Positions 1-9,057 of a stretch of 64,000 nucleotides of DNA are shown one piece after another (position 1 is the first letter of the stretch; every line of letters starts with the position of its first letter). Below the pieces are notes generated by a model. It did no database searches. It saw only the letters and a list, made by a program, of their open reading frames with translations, and was not told where the DNA came from. Origin of the DNA: Streptomyces sp. WZ-12 (GTDB taxonomy: Bacteria > Actinomycetota > Actinomycetes > Streptomycetales > Streptomycetaceae); assembly GCF_028898845.1 (NCBI RefSeq), contig NZ_CP118574.1:4251001-4315000 (forward strand), given 5' to 3'. A program made the position numbers and the translations under genes.

Positions 1-1297
1 CGACGGCCTGGAGGTGCTCGGTCGTCCGGGCGGTACGGGACGCCTCGGTCTCCTGGTCCAGCAGGGCGTGGCCCGTATTGGCGGCGACGCCGGCGCTGAG
101 CCCGGCCAGCAGGGCGAGCAGCAGCACCGTCGTGGTGTCCGGGACCAGCCCCATGGTCAGAAGGAGCAGCCCGGTGACGGCGACCGCCAGGGCGAGCAGC
201 CGGCGCCGGGAGAACCCGGGCAGCACCTTGCGGGCGCCGCGGATGCCCAGGGCCGTGCCGCCGGTCAGCGCGACCACCAGCAGCGCGTAACTGGCCGGCC
301 CGCCACCCAGGTCGACGGCGTGCAGGACGGCGAGCGAGGCGGCCGCGGCGATCGCGGCGGCCACCGCGGCGCAGGCCAGCACCAGCAGCGGAAGGGCGCC
401 GGTGCGGCCCTTGTCGGGGGCGCTGCCCGCCTTGGCCGTGGCCGAGGTGGTCTTCGGGCGGCGCAGGCCCTCCAGGGGAGAGCGCGGCCGCGGCGTCTGC
501 CCACCGGGCAGCTCGATGAAGTAGAGGATCGAGACGGAGGCGGCGAACAACCCGGCCGCGAGATACGAACCGAGCGCCGCCTGGTGGACGTCGAACCACG
601 CGACGCCGGTGCCCAGCAGCCTCCCGATCAGCGCGCAGACCAGCAGCGCGGCGGCCGCGATCGGCACGGCGACGAAGGCGGTGCGCAGCGACAGGCGGCG
701 CAGCGCGTCCATGTTGTCCGGCAGCGGCCGGATCGCGGCGCCCTCCGGGGGCGGCGCGGGCAACAGGGCGGGCGCGGCGCTCTCCCGGGCGACGGTCCAG
801 AAGCGCTCGCCGACGCCGGTGACGAAGACCGTCACCAGCAGCCAGGCCAGCGCGCTGGTGGGCGTCCAGTCGATCCACAAGGGGGCGATGACCAGCAGCG
901 CGATCCGCAGCCCGTCCACGGTCATCATCGTCCAGCGGCGGTCCAGCGGCCCGTCCGGCGCGGTGAGCGCGGACAGCGGGCCCAGGAGGACGGCTCCGAA
1001 GAGCAGCGTCGCCAGCATCCGCACGCCGAAGACGGCGGTGACCGCGAAGGCGGCGCCGCGGTAGCCGCCGCCGAACACGGCCTGACCGCCCAACGGCACG
1101 TAGAGCGCCGCCTGGAGGGCGAGGAGTACCAGGACAAGCAAGGACAGGGCATCGCCGATACCCCCGACGAGCTGGGCGCTCCACAACCGCTTCAGTGGGG
1201 GGAAGCGGAGCAGGGCTCGTACCGCGCGCTCGCGGGAGTCGGTTGCGAGGGCGTCTGAAGTGGGGGTCACGACCGTTGGCTGCTCGGCACGCGTCAT
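1..1297 (-). CDS. MFS-like membrane protein, N-terminal part of an MFS-dTMP kinase fusion (truncated by window edge)
   Basis: About 432 residues are visible, opening MTRAEQPTVV; the frame runs off the left edge. It has a short hydrophilic start, then ten or so hydrophobic segments typical of a major facilitator protein, split by a charged loop near residues 265-300 (RSPLEGLRRPKTTS). From memory, streptomycete topA is followed by a protein of over 1000 residues that joins such a membrane domain to a thymidylate kinase making dTDP; the kinase half would lie outside the window, so that part is inference. It is transcribed in the same direction as topA, 150 bases downstream, with a strong hairpin between them, so it is probably expressed apart from topA. 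Confidence 0.8.
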   Translation of the reverse strand, partial: MTRAEQPTVVTPTSDALATDSRERAVRALLRFPPLKRLWSAQLVGGIGDALSLLVLVLLALQAALYVPLGGQAVFGGGYRGAAFAVTAVFGVRMLATLLFGAVLLGPLSALTAPDGPLDRRWTMMTVDGLRIALLVIAPLWIDWTPTSALAWLLVTVFVTGVGERFWTVARESAAPALLPAPPPEGAAIRPLPDNMDALRRLSLRTAFVAVPIAAAALLVCALIGRLLGTGVAWFDVHQAALGSYLAAGLFAASVSILYFIELPGGQTPRPRSPLEGLRRPKTTSATAKAGSAPDKGRTGALPLLVLACAAVAAAIAAAASLAVLHAVDLGGGPASYALLVVALTGGTALGIRGARKVLPGFSRRRLLALAVAVTGLLLLTMGLVPDTTTVLLLALLAGLSAGVAANTGHALLDQETEASRTARTTEHLQAV

Positions 1298-1374
1298 CTC
1301 GCCAGCCTATCGGGATGCGGCACTCCCCCGGGCGCCCGCCCGAACAAACGGACGGATGCGCCGGGGCGTACGAA

Positions 1375-1407
1375 GGCGGGCCGGCGGAGGATGTCCGCCG
1401 GCCCGCC
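1375..1407 (-). terminator. topA terminator hairpin
   Basis: A perfect 14-base stem (1375-1388 with 1394-1407) encloses a 5-base loop. It lies 40 bases past the topA stop codon and ahead of the next gene on the same strand. There is no T tract, which is usual in Streptomyces. Confidence 0.7.
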
Positions 1408-1447
1408 CTCGTCCCGCGCCGGATCACGCCGGCCGGAGCCGCTTCCT

Positions 1448-4285
1448 TCAGTCCTCGGCCGACGCGGCCGTCTTCTTCGCCGCCGTCTTGGCCGCGGTCT
1501 TCTTGGCGGTGGTCTTCTTGGCCGCCGTCTTCTTCGTCGCGGTCTTCTTGGCGGCGGTCTTCTTCGCCGTCGTCTTCTTGGCCGCCGTCTTCTTCGCCGG
1601 CGCCTTCTTGGCGGTCTTCTTCGCCGGCCCCTTGGCGCGCTTCTCCGCCAGCAGCTCGTAACCGCGCTCGGGCGTGATCGTCTCGACGTCGTCGTCCCGC
1701 CGCAGCGTCGCGTTGGTCTCGCCGTCGGTGACGTACGCGCCGAACCGGCCGTCCTTGACCACCACCGGCTTGCCGCTGACCGGGTCGGTGCCCAGCTCCT
1801 TCAGCGGCGGCTTGGCCGCGGCCCGGCCGCGCTGCTTGGGCTGCGCGTAGATCGCCAGCGCCTCGTCGAGCGTGATCGTGAAGAGCTGCTCCTCGCGCTC
1901 CAGGGAACGCGAGTCGGTGCCCTTCTTGAGGTACGGCCCGTAGCGGCCGTTCTGCGCGGTGATCTCCGTGCCCTCGGCGTCGGCGCCGACGACCCGCGGC
2001 AGCGACATCAGCTTGAGCGCGTCCGCCAGCGTCACGGTGTCCAGGGACATCGACTTGAACAGCGAGGCGGTGCGCGGCTTGATCGCGTTCTTGCCGGTCT
2101 TCGGCGTGCCCTCGGGCAGCACCTCGGTGACGTACGGGCCGTAGCGGCCGTCCTTCGCCACGATCTGGTGACCGGAGACCGGGTCCATGCCCAACTCGTA
2201 GTCGCCGCTGGGCTTGGCCAGCAGCTCCTCGGCGTACTCCACCGTCAGCTCGTCGGGCGCCAGGTCGTCGGGGACGTCGGCCCGCTGGTGGCCCTCCTCG
2301 TCCTTCTCCCCGCGCTCGACGTACGGGCCGTAGCGGCCGACCCGCAGCTTGATGCCGTTGCCCACCGGGAACGACGAGATCTCCCGGGCGTCGATCGCAC
2401 CCAGGTCCGTGACCAGCTCCTTCAGGCCGCCGAGGTGGTCGCCGTCGCCGTTGCCGGCGTCCGCCGCACCGCCCTCACCCTGGCCCTCGCCGAAGTAGAA
2501 GCGCCGCAGCCACGGCACGGCCTGCGCCTCGCCGCGGGCGATGCGGTCGAGGTCGTCCTCCATCTTGGCGGTGAAGTCGTAGTCGACGAGCCGGCCGAAG
2601 TGCTTCTCCAGGAGGTTGACCACCGCGAAGGAGAGGAACGACGGGACGAGCGCGGTGCCCTTCTTGAAGACGTAGCCGCGGTCCAGGATCGTGCCGATGA
2701 TCGACGCGTACGTCGACGGGCGGCCGATCTCCCGCTCCTCCAACTCCTTGACCAGCGTGGCCTCGGTGTAGCGGGCGGGCGGCTTGGTGGCGTGGCCGTC
2801 GGCGGTGATCTCCTGCGCGGCCAGCGCGTCGCCCTCGGCCACCTGCGGCAGCCGCCGCTCGCGGTCGTCCAGCTCGGCGTTGGGGTCGTCGGCCCCCTCC
2901 ACGTACGCCTTGAGGAAGCCGTGGAAGGTGATGGTCTTGCCGGACGCGTTGAACTCGGTGTCCCGCCCGTCCGCGGCCCGGCCGCCGATCTTGACGGTGA
3001 CGGAGTTGCCGGTCGCGTCCTTCATCTGGGAGGCGACGGTCCGCTTCCAGATCAGCTCGTAGAGCCGGAACTGGTCGCCGGTCAGCCCGGTCTCCGCCGG
3101 CGTGCGGAAGCGGTCGCCGGAGGGCCGGATCGCCTCGTGCGCCTCCTGCGCGTTCTTGACCTTGCCGGCGTACGTGCGCGGCTTGTCGGGCAGGTACCCG
3201 GCGCCGTACAACTGCGTCACCTGCGCCCGGGCCGCGGCGACCGCGGTGTCCGAGAGCGTGGTGGAGTCCGTACGCATATAGGTGATGAAGCCGTTCTCGT
3301 ACAGCTTCTGCGCGACCTGCATCGTCGACTTGGCGCCGAAGCCCAGCTTCCGGCTGGCCTCCTGCTGGAGCGTGGTCGTCCGGAACGGCGCGTACGGCGA
3401 GCGGCGGTACGGCTTGGACTCGACCGACCGCACCGAGAACTGGGTGTCGGCCAGGGCGGCGGCCAGCGCCCGAGCGTTCGCCTCGTCCAGGTGCAGCACG
3501 TCGCTGTTCTTGAGCTGCCCGTTGGAGCCGAAGTCGCGGCCCTGCGCGACGCGGCGGCCGTCGACGGTGTTCAGCCGCGCGGTCAGCGTCGACGGGTCGC
3601 TGGTGTCGCCGGCCCGCCCGGTGGCGAAGGTGCCGGTCAGGTCCCAGTACTCGGCGGAGCGGAAGGCGATGCGCTCGCGCTCCCGCTCGACCACGAGCCG
3701 GGTCGCGACCGACTGCACCCGGCCCGCGGACAGCCGGGGCATGACCTTCTTCCACAGCACCGGGGAGACCTCGTAGCCGTAGAGGCGGTCGAGGATCCGG
3801 CGGGTCTCCTGGGCGTCGACCAGCTTCTTGTTGAGGTCGCGGGGGTTGGCGACGGCCTCGCGGATGGCGTCCTTGGTGATCTCGTGGAAGACCATCCGGT
3901 GGACCGGGACCTTCGGCTTGAGGATCTCCTGGAGGTGCCACGCGATGGCCTCGCCCTCGCGGTCCTCATCGGTGGCGAGGAAGAGTTCGTCGGACTCGGC
4001 CAGCAGCGACTTGAGCTTCTTGACCTGGTCCTTCTTGTCGCTGTTGACGACGTAGATGGGCTGGAAGTCGGCGTCGACGTTCACGCCCAGGCGGGCCCAG
4101 GACTCGCCCTTGTACTTCGCCGGGACCTCGGCCGCGCCGTTGGGGAGGTCGCGGATGTGCCCGACGCTGGCCTCGACCACATAGCCGGGGCCGAGGTAGC
4201 CCTTGATCGTCTTCGCCTTGGCAGGCGACTCGACGATGACGAGTCGACGGCCGCCGCCGTCTGCGGTCTCGCTGGTCGGGGACAA
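1448..4285 (-). CDS. topA: DNA topoisomerase I (type IA) with lysine-rich C-terminal tail
   Basis: Relaxes negative supercoils by single-strand cleavage. The TTG start at 4285 gives 945 residues opening LSPTSETADGG; GGAGAGAAGAG lies just upstream, whereas the frame open to 4399 has no good ribosome site. The Toprim domain opens with VIVESPAKAKTIKGY and carries ATDEDREGEA; the active-site tyrosine is in ITYMRTDS, about residue 336. The C-terminal half has repeats of the type DGRYGPYV in place of zinc fingers. The last 60 or so residues are alternating Lys-Lys-Thr/Ala units. As I recall, this actinobacterial tail clamps DNA and raises processivity. The gene stands alone, with a long upstream region suited to supercoiling-sensitive control. 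Confidence 0.97.
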   Translation of the reverse strand: MSPTSETADGGGRRLVIVESPAKAKTIKGYLGPGYVVEASVGHIRDLPNGAAEVPAKYKGESWARLGVNVDADFQPIYVVNSDKKDQVKKLKSLLAESDELFLATDEDREGEAIAWHLQEILKPKVPVHRMVFHEITKDAIREAVANPRDLNKKLVDAQETRRILDRLYGYEVSPVLWKKVMPRLSAGRVQSVATRLVVERERERIAFRSAEYWDLTGTFATGRAGDTSDPSTLTARLNTVDGRRVAQGRDFGSNGQLKNSDVLHLDEANARALAAALADTQFSVRSVESKPYRRSPYAPFRTTTLQQEASRKLGFGAKSTMQVAQKLYENGFITYMRTDSTTLSDTAVAAARAQVTQLYGAGYLPDKPRTYAGKVKNAQEAHEAIRPSGDRFRTPAETGLTGDQFRLYELIWKRTVASQMKDATGNSVTVKIGGRAADGRDTEFNASGKTITFHGFLKAYVEGADDPNAELDDRERRLPQVAEGDALAAQEITADGHATKPPARYTEATLVKELEEREIGRPSTYASIIGTILDRGYVFKKGTALVPSFLSFAVVNLLEKHFGRLVDYDFTAKMEDDLDRIARGEAQAVPWLRRFYFGEGQGEGGAADAGNGDGDHLGGLKELVTDLGAIDAREISSFPVGNGIKLRVGRYGPYVERGEKDEEGHQRADVPDDLAPDELTVEYAEELLAKPSGDYELGMDPVSGHQIVAKDGRYGPYVTEVLPEGTPKTGKNAIKPRTASLFKSMSLDTVTLADALKLMSLPRVVGADAEGTEITAQNGRYGPYLKKGTDSRSLEREEQLFTITLDEALAIYAQPKQRGRAAAKPPLKELGTDPVSGKPVVVKDGRFGAYVTDGETNATLRRDDDVETITPERGYELLAEKRAKGPAKKTAKKAPAKKTAAKKTTAKKTAAKKTATKKTAAKKTTAKKTAAKTAAKKTAASAED

Positions 4286-4726
4286 CTTTGGCTCTTCTCT
4301 CCGGTCGACGCTGGGGATGCTCCCGGGCCGGACGCCCGAGATCACTGCGGTGACGCTTGACGCTGCGGAGTGTGACGGTACCTCCCGCCCCCGTGTCAAA
4401 CGGAAAAACCCCGCAACGCCACTCGAACGGTAACCCGACTACATGCCTTCGCGCCGCCCCGACCGCTCCGGCCGCCCTCCGACCACCCCGCGCCGGCCCC
4501 GCCGACCGCCTCCCCGGCCCGCCGCCGATCTCACAGCGTGACCGTCCACGCCCCGGCCCGTCGCTTCCCCGGTCACACCCCGGGTGCGGAAACGGTCACA
4601 AGGCGGCCCCGTTGCCGTCATCACCCTGATACGGCAGGTGACCGGACTGGCAGGATGGACGCGGCACGACTCACCGCATGAGCCCGTCAGCCGCCGTCGT
4701 CACGCACTCTCGGGGGGAACCCACCC
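4286..4726. promoter_or_regulatory. Divergent intergenic region of topA and the 4727 gene
   Basis: This 441-base stretch has no convincing gene; the open frames on both strands look like GC shadows. On the minus strand a perfect TTGACA (4399-4394) is a candidate -35 for topA, which would leave a leader of roughly 70 bases; the matching -10 is weak (TCACAC or CACACT). For the plus-strand gene, a GGGGGGAA ribosome site ends a few bases before its ATG. Confidence 0.4.
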
Positions 4727-5287
4727 ATGGCGCACCAGTACCCCGGCCCGCCCCCGGAACAGCCGCCCGGCCAACCCGGCCAGCACCCTTACTCCCCGGA
4801 GGGCGGCTACGGCTACCCCCAGGGCGGCCGACCCGGAGAGCCCGGCTACGGCTACCCGCAGGCCGCTCCGCCGCCCGGCCCCGGTTTCGGCACCCCGCCG
4901 CCGCCCCCGCCCGGCGGCTTCCCGGGCCAGCCGCCGCAGCCCGGCCCCACGGTGCTCTCGCTGGGCGACATCGCGGTCAGCGGCGACACGATCATGACGC
5001 CGGTCGGCCCGATGCCCCTCAGGGGCGCGGTCTGGACGGCCACCGACATGTCGCGCACGGAGGAGAAGATCCCCACGCACGCCATCGTCCTCGCCGTCGT
5101 CTTCTTCCTCTTCTGCCTGCTCGGGCTGCTCTTCCTGTTGATGAAGGAGCGCGTGACGACCGGCTTCGTCCAGGTGACGGTGAACAGCGGCGGGCGGCAC
5201 CACGCCACGATGATCCCGGTGCAATCCCCCGAGCAGGTCATGTTCGTGCTGAACCAGGTCAACTACGCCAGGTCGCTGAGCGTGTGA
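4727..5287 (+). CDS. Proline/glycine/tyrosine-rich single-pass membrane protein, unknown function
   Basis: 186 residues. Residues 1-75 are a low-complexity Pro/Gly/Tyr/Gln tract with repeats such as GGYGYPQ, a form common at the cytoplasmic N-terminus of actinobacterial membrane proteins. A compact domain follows (LSLGDIAVSGDTIMTP), then one transmembrane segment at about residues 122-142 (AIVLAVVFFLFCLLGLLFLL) and a short polar domain ending NYARSLSV. The ATG follows GGGGGGAA at seven bases. The stop overlaps the next start by four bases (GTGA), so the two are translationally coupled and probably act together in the membrane. I do not recognise a function. Confidence 0.85.
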   Translation: MAHQYPGPPPEQPPGQPGQHPYSPEGGYGYPQGGRPGEPGYGYPQAAPPPGPGFGTPPPPPPGGFPGQPPQPGPTVLSLGDIAVSGDTIMTPVGPMPLRGAVWTATDMSRTEEKIPTHAIVLAVVFFLFCLLGLLFLLMKERVTTGFVQVTVNSGGRHHATMIPVQSPEQVMFVLNQVNYARSLSV

Positions 5288-5745
5288 CCCCGCACGGGCC
5301 CACCGGAAGCACCGGCCCCGGGACCCCGACGGGCGGCACCGACGGAACCGACGCCGCGGCCGTCCGCCGGCGCACCCTGCGCACCGCGGCCGTGGCGCTG
5401 GGCGCCGGCGCGCTGGCCGCCGGCTACCTCTGGCACACCAACCCGCACCAACCGGGGCAGCTCCTCCTCCCCTGCCCCTTCCGCCTGCTGACCGGGCTGC
5501 TCTGCCCGTTCTGCGGCGGGACGCGGATGGCGTACGACCTGATGCACGGCGACGTGGCGACCGCCTTCCACGACAACGCCGTGCTGCTCGTCCTCGGCGT
5601 CCCCGCCCTCGCCTACGCCCTGACGCGGTGGTTGGCCGACGGGCTGCGCGGGCGGCGCCGCCCGATGAAGCTGACCGCCCGCGGCAATGCCGTGGTCCTC
5701 GGCACCGCCGCGGTGTGGCTGGTCGCCCGCAACCTCATGGGCTGA
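5284..5745 (+). CDS. DUF2752 membrane protein
   Basis: 153 residues from a GTG that overlaps the previous stop. The family signature is visible as PCPFRLLTGLLCPFCGGTR followed by DLMHGD: paired Cys-Pro motifs beside a membrane helix. Three hydrophobic segments are seen, at about residues 35-50, 95-115 and 130-150. The function of DUF2752 is not established. Coupling to the preceding membrane protein suggests a two-protein membrane unit. The stop lies 18 bases from the stop of the convergent secreted-protein gene. Confidence 0.85.
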   Translation: MTPHGPTGSTGPGTPTGGTDGTDAAAVRRRTLRTAAVALGAGALAAGYLWHTNPHQPGQLLLPCPFRLLTGLLCPFCGGTRMAYDLMHGDVATAFHDNAVLLVLGVPALAYALTRWLADGLRGRRRPMKLTARGNAVVLGTAAVWLVARNLMG

Positions 5746-5763
5746 CGGGCGACCGTCCCGGCG

Positions 5764-6168
5764 TCAGCGCACGGTGACCTTCACCACCGGCGAGAGGGTG
5801 CTGCCGGAGGCGATCCGGAGCTGGTTGACGCCCTTGACGCCCAACTTGACGCGTATCGCGTAGCTGCCGTTGTGGTTGACCGGCGCCTGGGCCGGCAGCG
5901 ACACCCACTTCGCGGCCTGCTTCTGCTGGACCGTCACCTTGCTGCCCGCCTTGATGCCCTTGGCGACGCCGGTGATCCGGAACTCCTGCCAGGCGCTGAC
6001 CGTCGTCGCGCTGGCCTTGGCGGTCAGCGTCGCCTTCGCGGGCGCGGTGGCCACGATCGGGGCGGGCGTGTGGACGTGCGTCGGCGCGGCGACCGCGGCG
6101 GCCGTACCCCCGGCGAGCAGGGCGACGGCGGCCATCCCGACGGCGGCGTAACGAAGTGCACGGTTCAT
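5764..6168 (-). CDS. Small secreted Ig-like protein
   Basis: 134 residues. A Sec signal peptide (MNRALRYAAVGMAAVALLAG, cleavage near AVAAP at about residue 28) is followed by an Ala/Thr/Lys linker and a beta-rich domain with alternating hydrophobic residues (WQEFRITGVAKG, GSKVTVQQK, GSYAIRVKL, VVKVTVR). This resembles a single bacterial Ig-like or filamin-like fold. There is no catalytic motif and no lipobox, so it is probably released or loosely wall-associated. It appears monocistronic and convergent with the DUF2752 gene. Confidence 0.75.
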   Translation of the reverse strand: MNRALRYAAVGMAAVALLAGGTAAAVAAPTHVHTPAPIVATAPAKATLTAKASATTVSAWQEFRITGVAKGIKAGSKVTVQQKQAAKWVSLPAQAPVNHNGSYAIRVKLGVKGVNQLRIASGSTLSPVVKVTVR

Positions 6169-6325
6169 GTCGGATTCCTCACTGATGGGCCAATGAGCTG
6201 GTTGGTGACCTTCGCTCAGGAATACGGGGATCGACTACCGGAGGTTCCCCCTCCGCCCCAGATCCATCGAATTCCCCGAAACTGGCCGGAACTGAACGCC
6301 CGCCACCAGGCCGGCAGTTGCCCCC

Positions 6326-6523
6326 TCAGAACGCGCCCAGCAGCCGGCACCCCAGGGCCAGGAACCCCGCCCCGGCCAGCAGCGCCGTCACCGCCCCGGC
6401 CACCCGGCCGTACCCCACCGCCACCGGCTGCCCGGTCCGGGCGCAGACGCCCGCCCACAGCAGCAATCCGCTCCCGAACAGCGCGAACGCCGCGCCCGCG
6501 AAGCCTGCCGGTCCACTGTCCAT
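6326..6523 (-). CDS. Small two-helix membrane protein, unknown function
   Basis: 65 residues opening MDSGPAGFAG, with two hydrophobic helices (about 8-27 and 38-60) joined by a short polar loop (ARTGQPVAVGYGR). The ATG at 6523 is preceded by GGGG. It follows the methyltransferase gene on the same strand after 76 bases, so the two may share a transcript. No family is recognised. Confidence 0.6.
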   Translation of the reverse strand: MDSGPAGFAGAAFALFGSGLLLWAGVCARTGQPVAVGYGRVAGAVTALLAGAGFLALGCRLLGAF

Positions 6524-6599
6524 GCCCCCAGCCTGGCAGGCCCGTACGGCGACGGGACGAACGCCGTGTGAACGACAACGCCGCCCCGCCGCCCCGGCA

Positions 6600-8123
6600 C
6601 TACGCGACCGGCTCCAGGAAGCCCTGCTCGACCAGCATCCGGATGGCGGCCGGGGTGCGGTCCCGGAGCAACACCGGGTCCTCGCCGACGAGTTGGGCGA
6701 TAGCGTCCAGAATCCGACCGGCGGGCAGCGAGCCGTCGCAGACGCCCGCGAAACCGGCGCCGACCGTGTCCACCTTCGTGGCCCGCCGCATGCCGCGGTT
6801 CTGACGGAGCACCACATGCTCCGGGTCCTCCGCGCCGGGCAGCCCGACCTGCTCCTGCACCACCTCGTCGACCAGCCGGAAGTGCCCGGCCAGCAGCGCC
6901 GCGTCGTCGGTCGCCCGCAGGTAGTCCTGCCGGTCGAAGTGGCGCAACACCGCGTCCCCCAGGGGCTGTTCGACCGGGTGCGGCCATTCCTCGATGGTGA
7001 GGGACGGGTCCTCGGCGCCGGACTTGCGCAGCGTGATCCAGCCGAAGCCGACGGCCTTGGTCTTGCGCGCCTCGAACTCGTCCAGCCAGGCGTCGTAGCG
7101 CGCCGCGTACTCCTCCTGGCCGGCGTGGTGGTCGCCGGCGTCGCGCAGCCACAGCTCGGCGTACTGGGTGACGTCCTGCACCTCGCGCTGCACGATCCAG
7201 GCGTCGCAGCCGCGCGGCACCCAGGAGCGCAGCCGGTCCTGCCACTCCTCGCCCGCCACGTGCTGCCAGTTGGCGAGCAGTTGGCAGTACCCGCCGTCGT
7301 TGAGGTGCGCGGCGGCCTGCTGGACGAGGGTGCGGCACAGGTCGTCGCCGCCCATCCCGCCGTCCCGGTAGGTGAGTCGCGCGCCCGGCGAGATCACGAA
7401 CGGCGGGTTGGAGACGATCAGGTCGTAGCGCTCCTCGCCCACCGGCTCGAAGAGCGAGCCCTCGCGCAGGTCCGCCGAACCGGCCCCGGAGAGCGCCAGC
7501 GTCAGCGCCGCGATGCGCAGCGCGCGGGGGTTGAGGTCGGTGGCGGTGACGCGGGTGGCGTGCTGGGCGGCGTGCAGCGCCTGGATGCCGGAACCCGTGC
7601 CGAGGTCGAGCGCCTTGGCGACCGGGCGGCGCGCGGTGATCCCGGCGAGGGTCGTGGACGCCCCGCCGACGCCGAGCACCAGCCCGGAGCGGTCCGTCCC
7701 CGCCCCGCCCCGGATGCCGCCCGCGCCACCGACCGCACAGCCGAGGTCGGAGACGATCCACCAGTCCTGCCCGTCGGGGCCGCCGTACGGCCGCACGTCC
7801 ACCGTGGCGCGCACCTCGTCGCCGTCCCGCACCAGCCAGCCGTCGGCGAGGCAGTCCGCCAGCGGCAGCACCGCGGCCGCCCGCGCCTGCCCCATCGGAC
7901 GCTGCAACAGGAACAGCCGCACCAGCGTCTCCAGGGGGGCCTCGCCCCGGGTCGCGCGCAGCGCGGGCACGGTCTCGCTGCGGGCCAACGCCGCGTACGC
8001 GGGCGCGCCCAACAGCTCCAGCAGGCCGTCGGCGGTGAAGGCGGCGGCCAACAGCGCCTCGCGCAGCCGGCTGGTCCGCGCGCTGCTCTCGGGGTCCTGG
8101 GCATCTGCGGTGGGGAGGTGCAT
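6600..8123 (-). CDS. HemK/PrmC-like class I SAM-dependent methyltransferase
   Basis: 507 residues. The N-terminal 170 form a helical, winged-helix-like accessory domain (SRLREALLAAAF). The Rossmann domain then carries the SAM motif ALDLGTGSGIQALHAA at about residues 186-200, TATDLNPRALRIA and the catalytic motif IVSNPPF, which is shared by N6-adenine and N5-glutamine methylases. A C-terminal domain of 200 residues follows. The substrate cannot be read from sequence: it could be a translation factor, ribosomal protein or RNA. The ATG at 8123 was chosen over the longer frame because GGTGGGG lies five bases ahead; a GTG at 8129 is the alternative. Confidence 0.85.
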   Translation of the reverse strand: MHLPTADAQDPESSARTSRLREALLAAAFTADGLLELLGAPAYAALARSETVPALRATRGEAPLETLVRLFLLQRPMGQARAAAVLPLADCLADGWLVRDGDEVRATVDVRPYGGPDGQDWWIVSDLGCAVGGAGGIRGGAGTDRSGLVLGVGGASTTLAGITARRPVAKALDLGTGSGIQALHAAQHATRVTATDLNPRALRIAALTLALSGAGSADLREGSLFEPVGEERYDLIVSNPPFVISPGARLTYRDGGMGGDDLCRTLVQQAAAHLNDGGYCQLLANWQHVAGEEWQDRLRSWVPRGCDAWIVQREVQDVTQYAELWLRDAGDHHAGQEEYAARYDAWLDEFEARKTKAVGFGWITLRKSGAEDPSLTIEEWPHPVEQPLGDAVLRHFDRQDYLRATDDAALLAGHFRLVDEVVQEQVGLPGAEDPEHVVLRQNRGMRRATKVDTVGAGFAGVCDGSLPAGRILDAIAQLVGEDPVLLRDRTPAAIRMLVEQGFLEPVA

Positions 8124-8160
8124 CGTCACCCCACCATTGTCGGCCCTGCCACCGACAATC

Positions 8161-8211
8161 GGCGACGGCCCGGCGCCCCGCCCCTCTCGGGCGCGTCGCC
8201 GGGCCGTCGCC
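8161..8211 (-). terminator. Terminator hairpin between lipoprotein and methyltransferase genes
   Basis: A perfect 14-base stem (8161-8174 with 8198-8211) has a 23-base GC-rich loop. It sits 46 bases past the lipoprotein stop on the minus strand. Confidence 0.6.
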
Positions 8212-8256
8212 GCGGACTGTTCCAACCGGTCCGCGGGAACCCCACGGACCGGTCCG

Positions 8257-8841
8257 CTAGGCGCTCTTGGACGGCGCCGCCGACGGCCCGTTGGAGGTGC
8301 CCTGGTTCTGGCAGCCCTTCTGCCGCGCCATCGCCTTGCCCACGTCGCCGGCCTCCAGCTTCTTGAAGGCCTGTTCGCTCTTGGCGTTGAGCTTGTTGAT
8401 CCCGTTGGAGAGGTTGCGCAGCCCGTCGGCGAACTTCAGCTTGTCGCCGGTGTCCAGGCCGTCCACCTGCTTCTTGAGGTCGGCGTATCCCGCGGACAGG
8501 GAGTTGAGCTCCTTGACCGCGTTCTTCTGCGCGTCCTCGCCGCCCTCGTTCGGCGGCGCCCCCGCCTTGTCCAGGGACTTGGCCAGTTGGGCGTAGGCCG
8601 CCGAGATCTTCTGGAAGGCCGCCGAGTCGGTCTGCTGGACCTTCTTGGAGTCCGTGTTGCCGCTGTCGGCCGTCTGCATGGCCGCGTTGGCGTCCTGGAT
8701 CTGCTTGAACGGAACCTGCGCGGGGTCGCAGAACGTCTTCGCCCAGTCGTCGAGCTTCTTCGAGTTGTCGCTGCTGCAACCGGTCAGCGCGAGCAGGAGT
8801 GCGGCACCGCCGGTCAGGGCAGCCACGAGCTTCTTGTTCAC
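8257..8841 (-). CDS. Small lipoprotein, helical, unknown function
   Basis: 194 residues from a GTG with GGAAGGGA eight bases upstream; the longer frame to 8997 has no better site. A lipoprotein signal peptide (VNKKLVAALTGGAALLLALT) ends in the lipobox LTGC. The mature part is Lys/Asp/Gln-rich and largely helical, with two Cys (TFCDPAQV and QKGCQNQ) that could form a disulfide, and an Asn/Ser/Pro-rich end. It is anchored outside the membrane. It is read in the same direction as hppA but is separated from it by a strong terminator. Confidence 0.8.
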   Translation of the reverse strand: MNKKLVAALTGGAALLLALTGCSSDNSKKLDDWAKTFCDPAQVPFKQIQDANAAMQTADSGNTDSKKVQQTDSAAFQKISAAYAQLAKSLDKAGAPPNEGGEDAQKNAVKELNSLSAGYADLKKQVDGLDTGDKLKFADGLRNLSNGINKLNAKSEQAFKKLEAGDVGKAMARQKGCQNQGTSNGPSAAPSKSA

Positions 8842-8976
8842 CGGATTGGTCCCTTCCATGGCTCTCGGCCCCGGAACATACACGTCCGACCGGCCTCGCC
8901 CCCTGGTCGGGCTCCGGGCCCGGCCCGCATTGCAGCCATTTGCACCAAGGGCCGCGGGCGGTCCCGGACACGTCGC

Positions 8977-9019
8977 GGGCGGGTGTGCGGCGCGCACAAA
9001 AAGCGCCGTACACCCGCCC
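8977..9019 (-). terminator. hppA terminator hairpin
   Basis: A 17-base stem (8977-8993 with 9003-9019, one G-U pair) carries a 9-base loop that reads TTTTTGTGC on the minus strand. It begins 39 bases beyond the hppA stop. Confidence 0.7.
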
Positions 9020-9057
9020 GTTGAGCGGTCGGCGGGCCGTACCTGCGGCCCGGGCCT

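Noticed and set aside
14..1258. 414-residue plus-strand frame
   Set aside because: Antisense shadow of the membrane gene; Arg/Gly/Gln-rich with no domain.
1391..4360. 989-residue plus-strand frame opposite topA
   Set aside because: Arises from topA codon bias; repeats of Arg/Leu/Gly/Val without family features.
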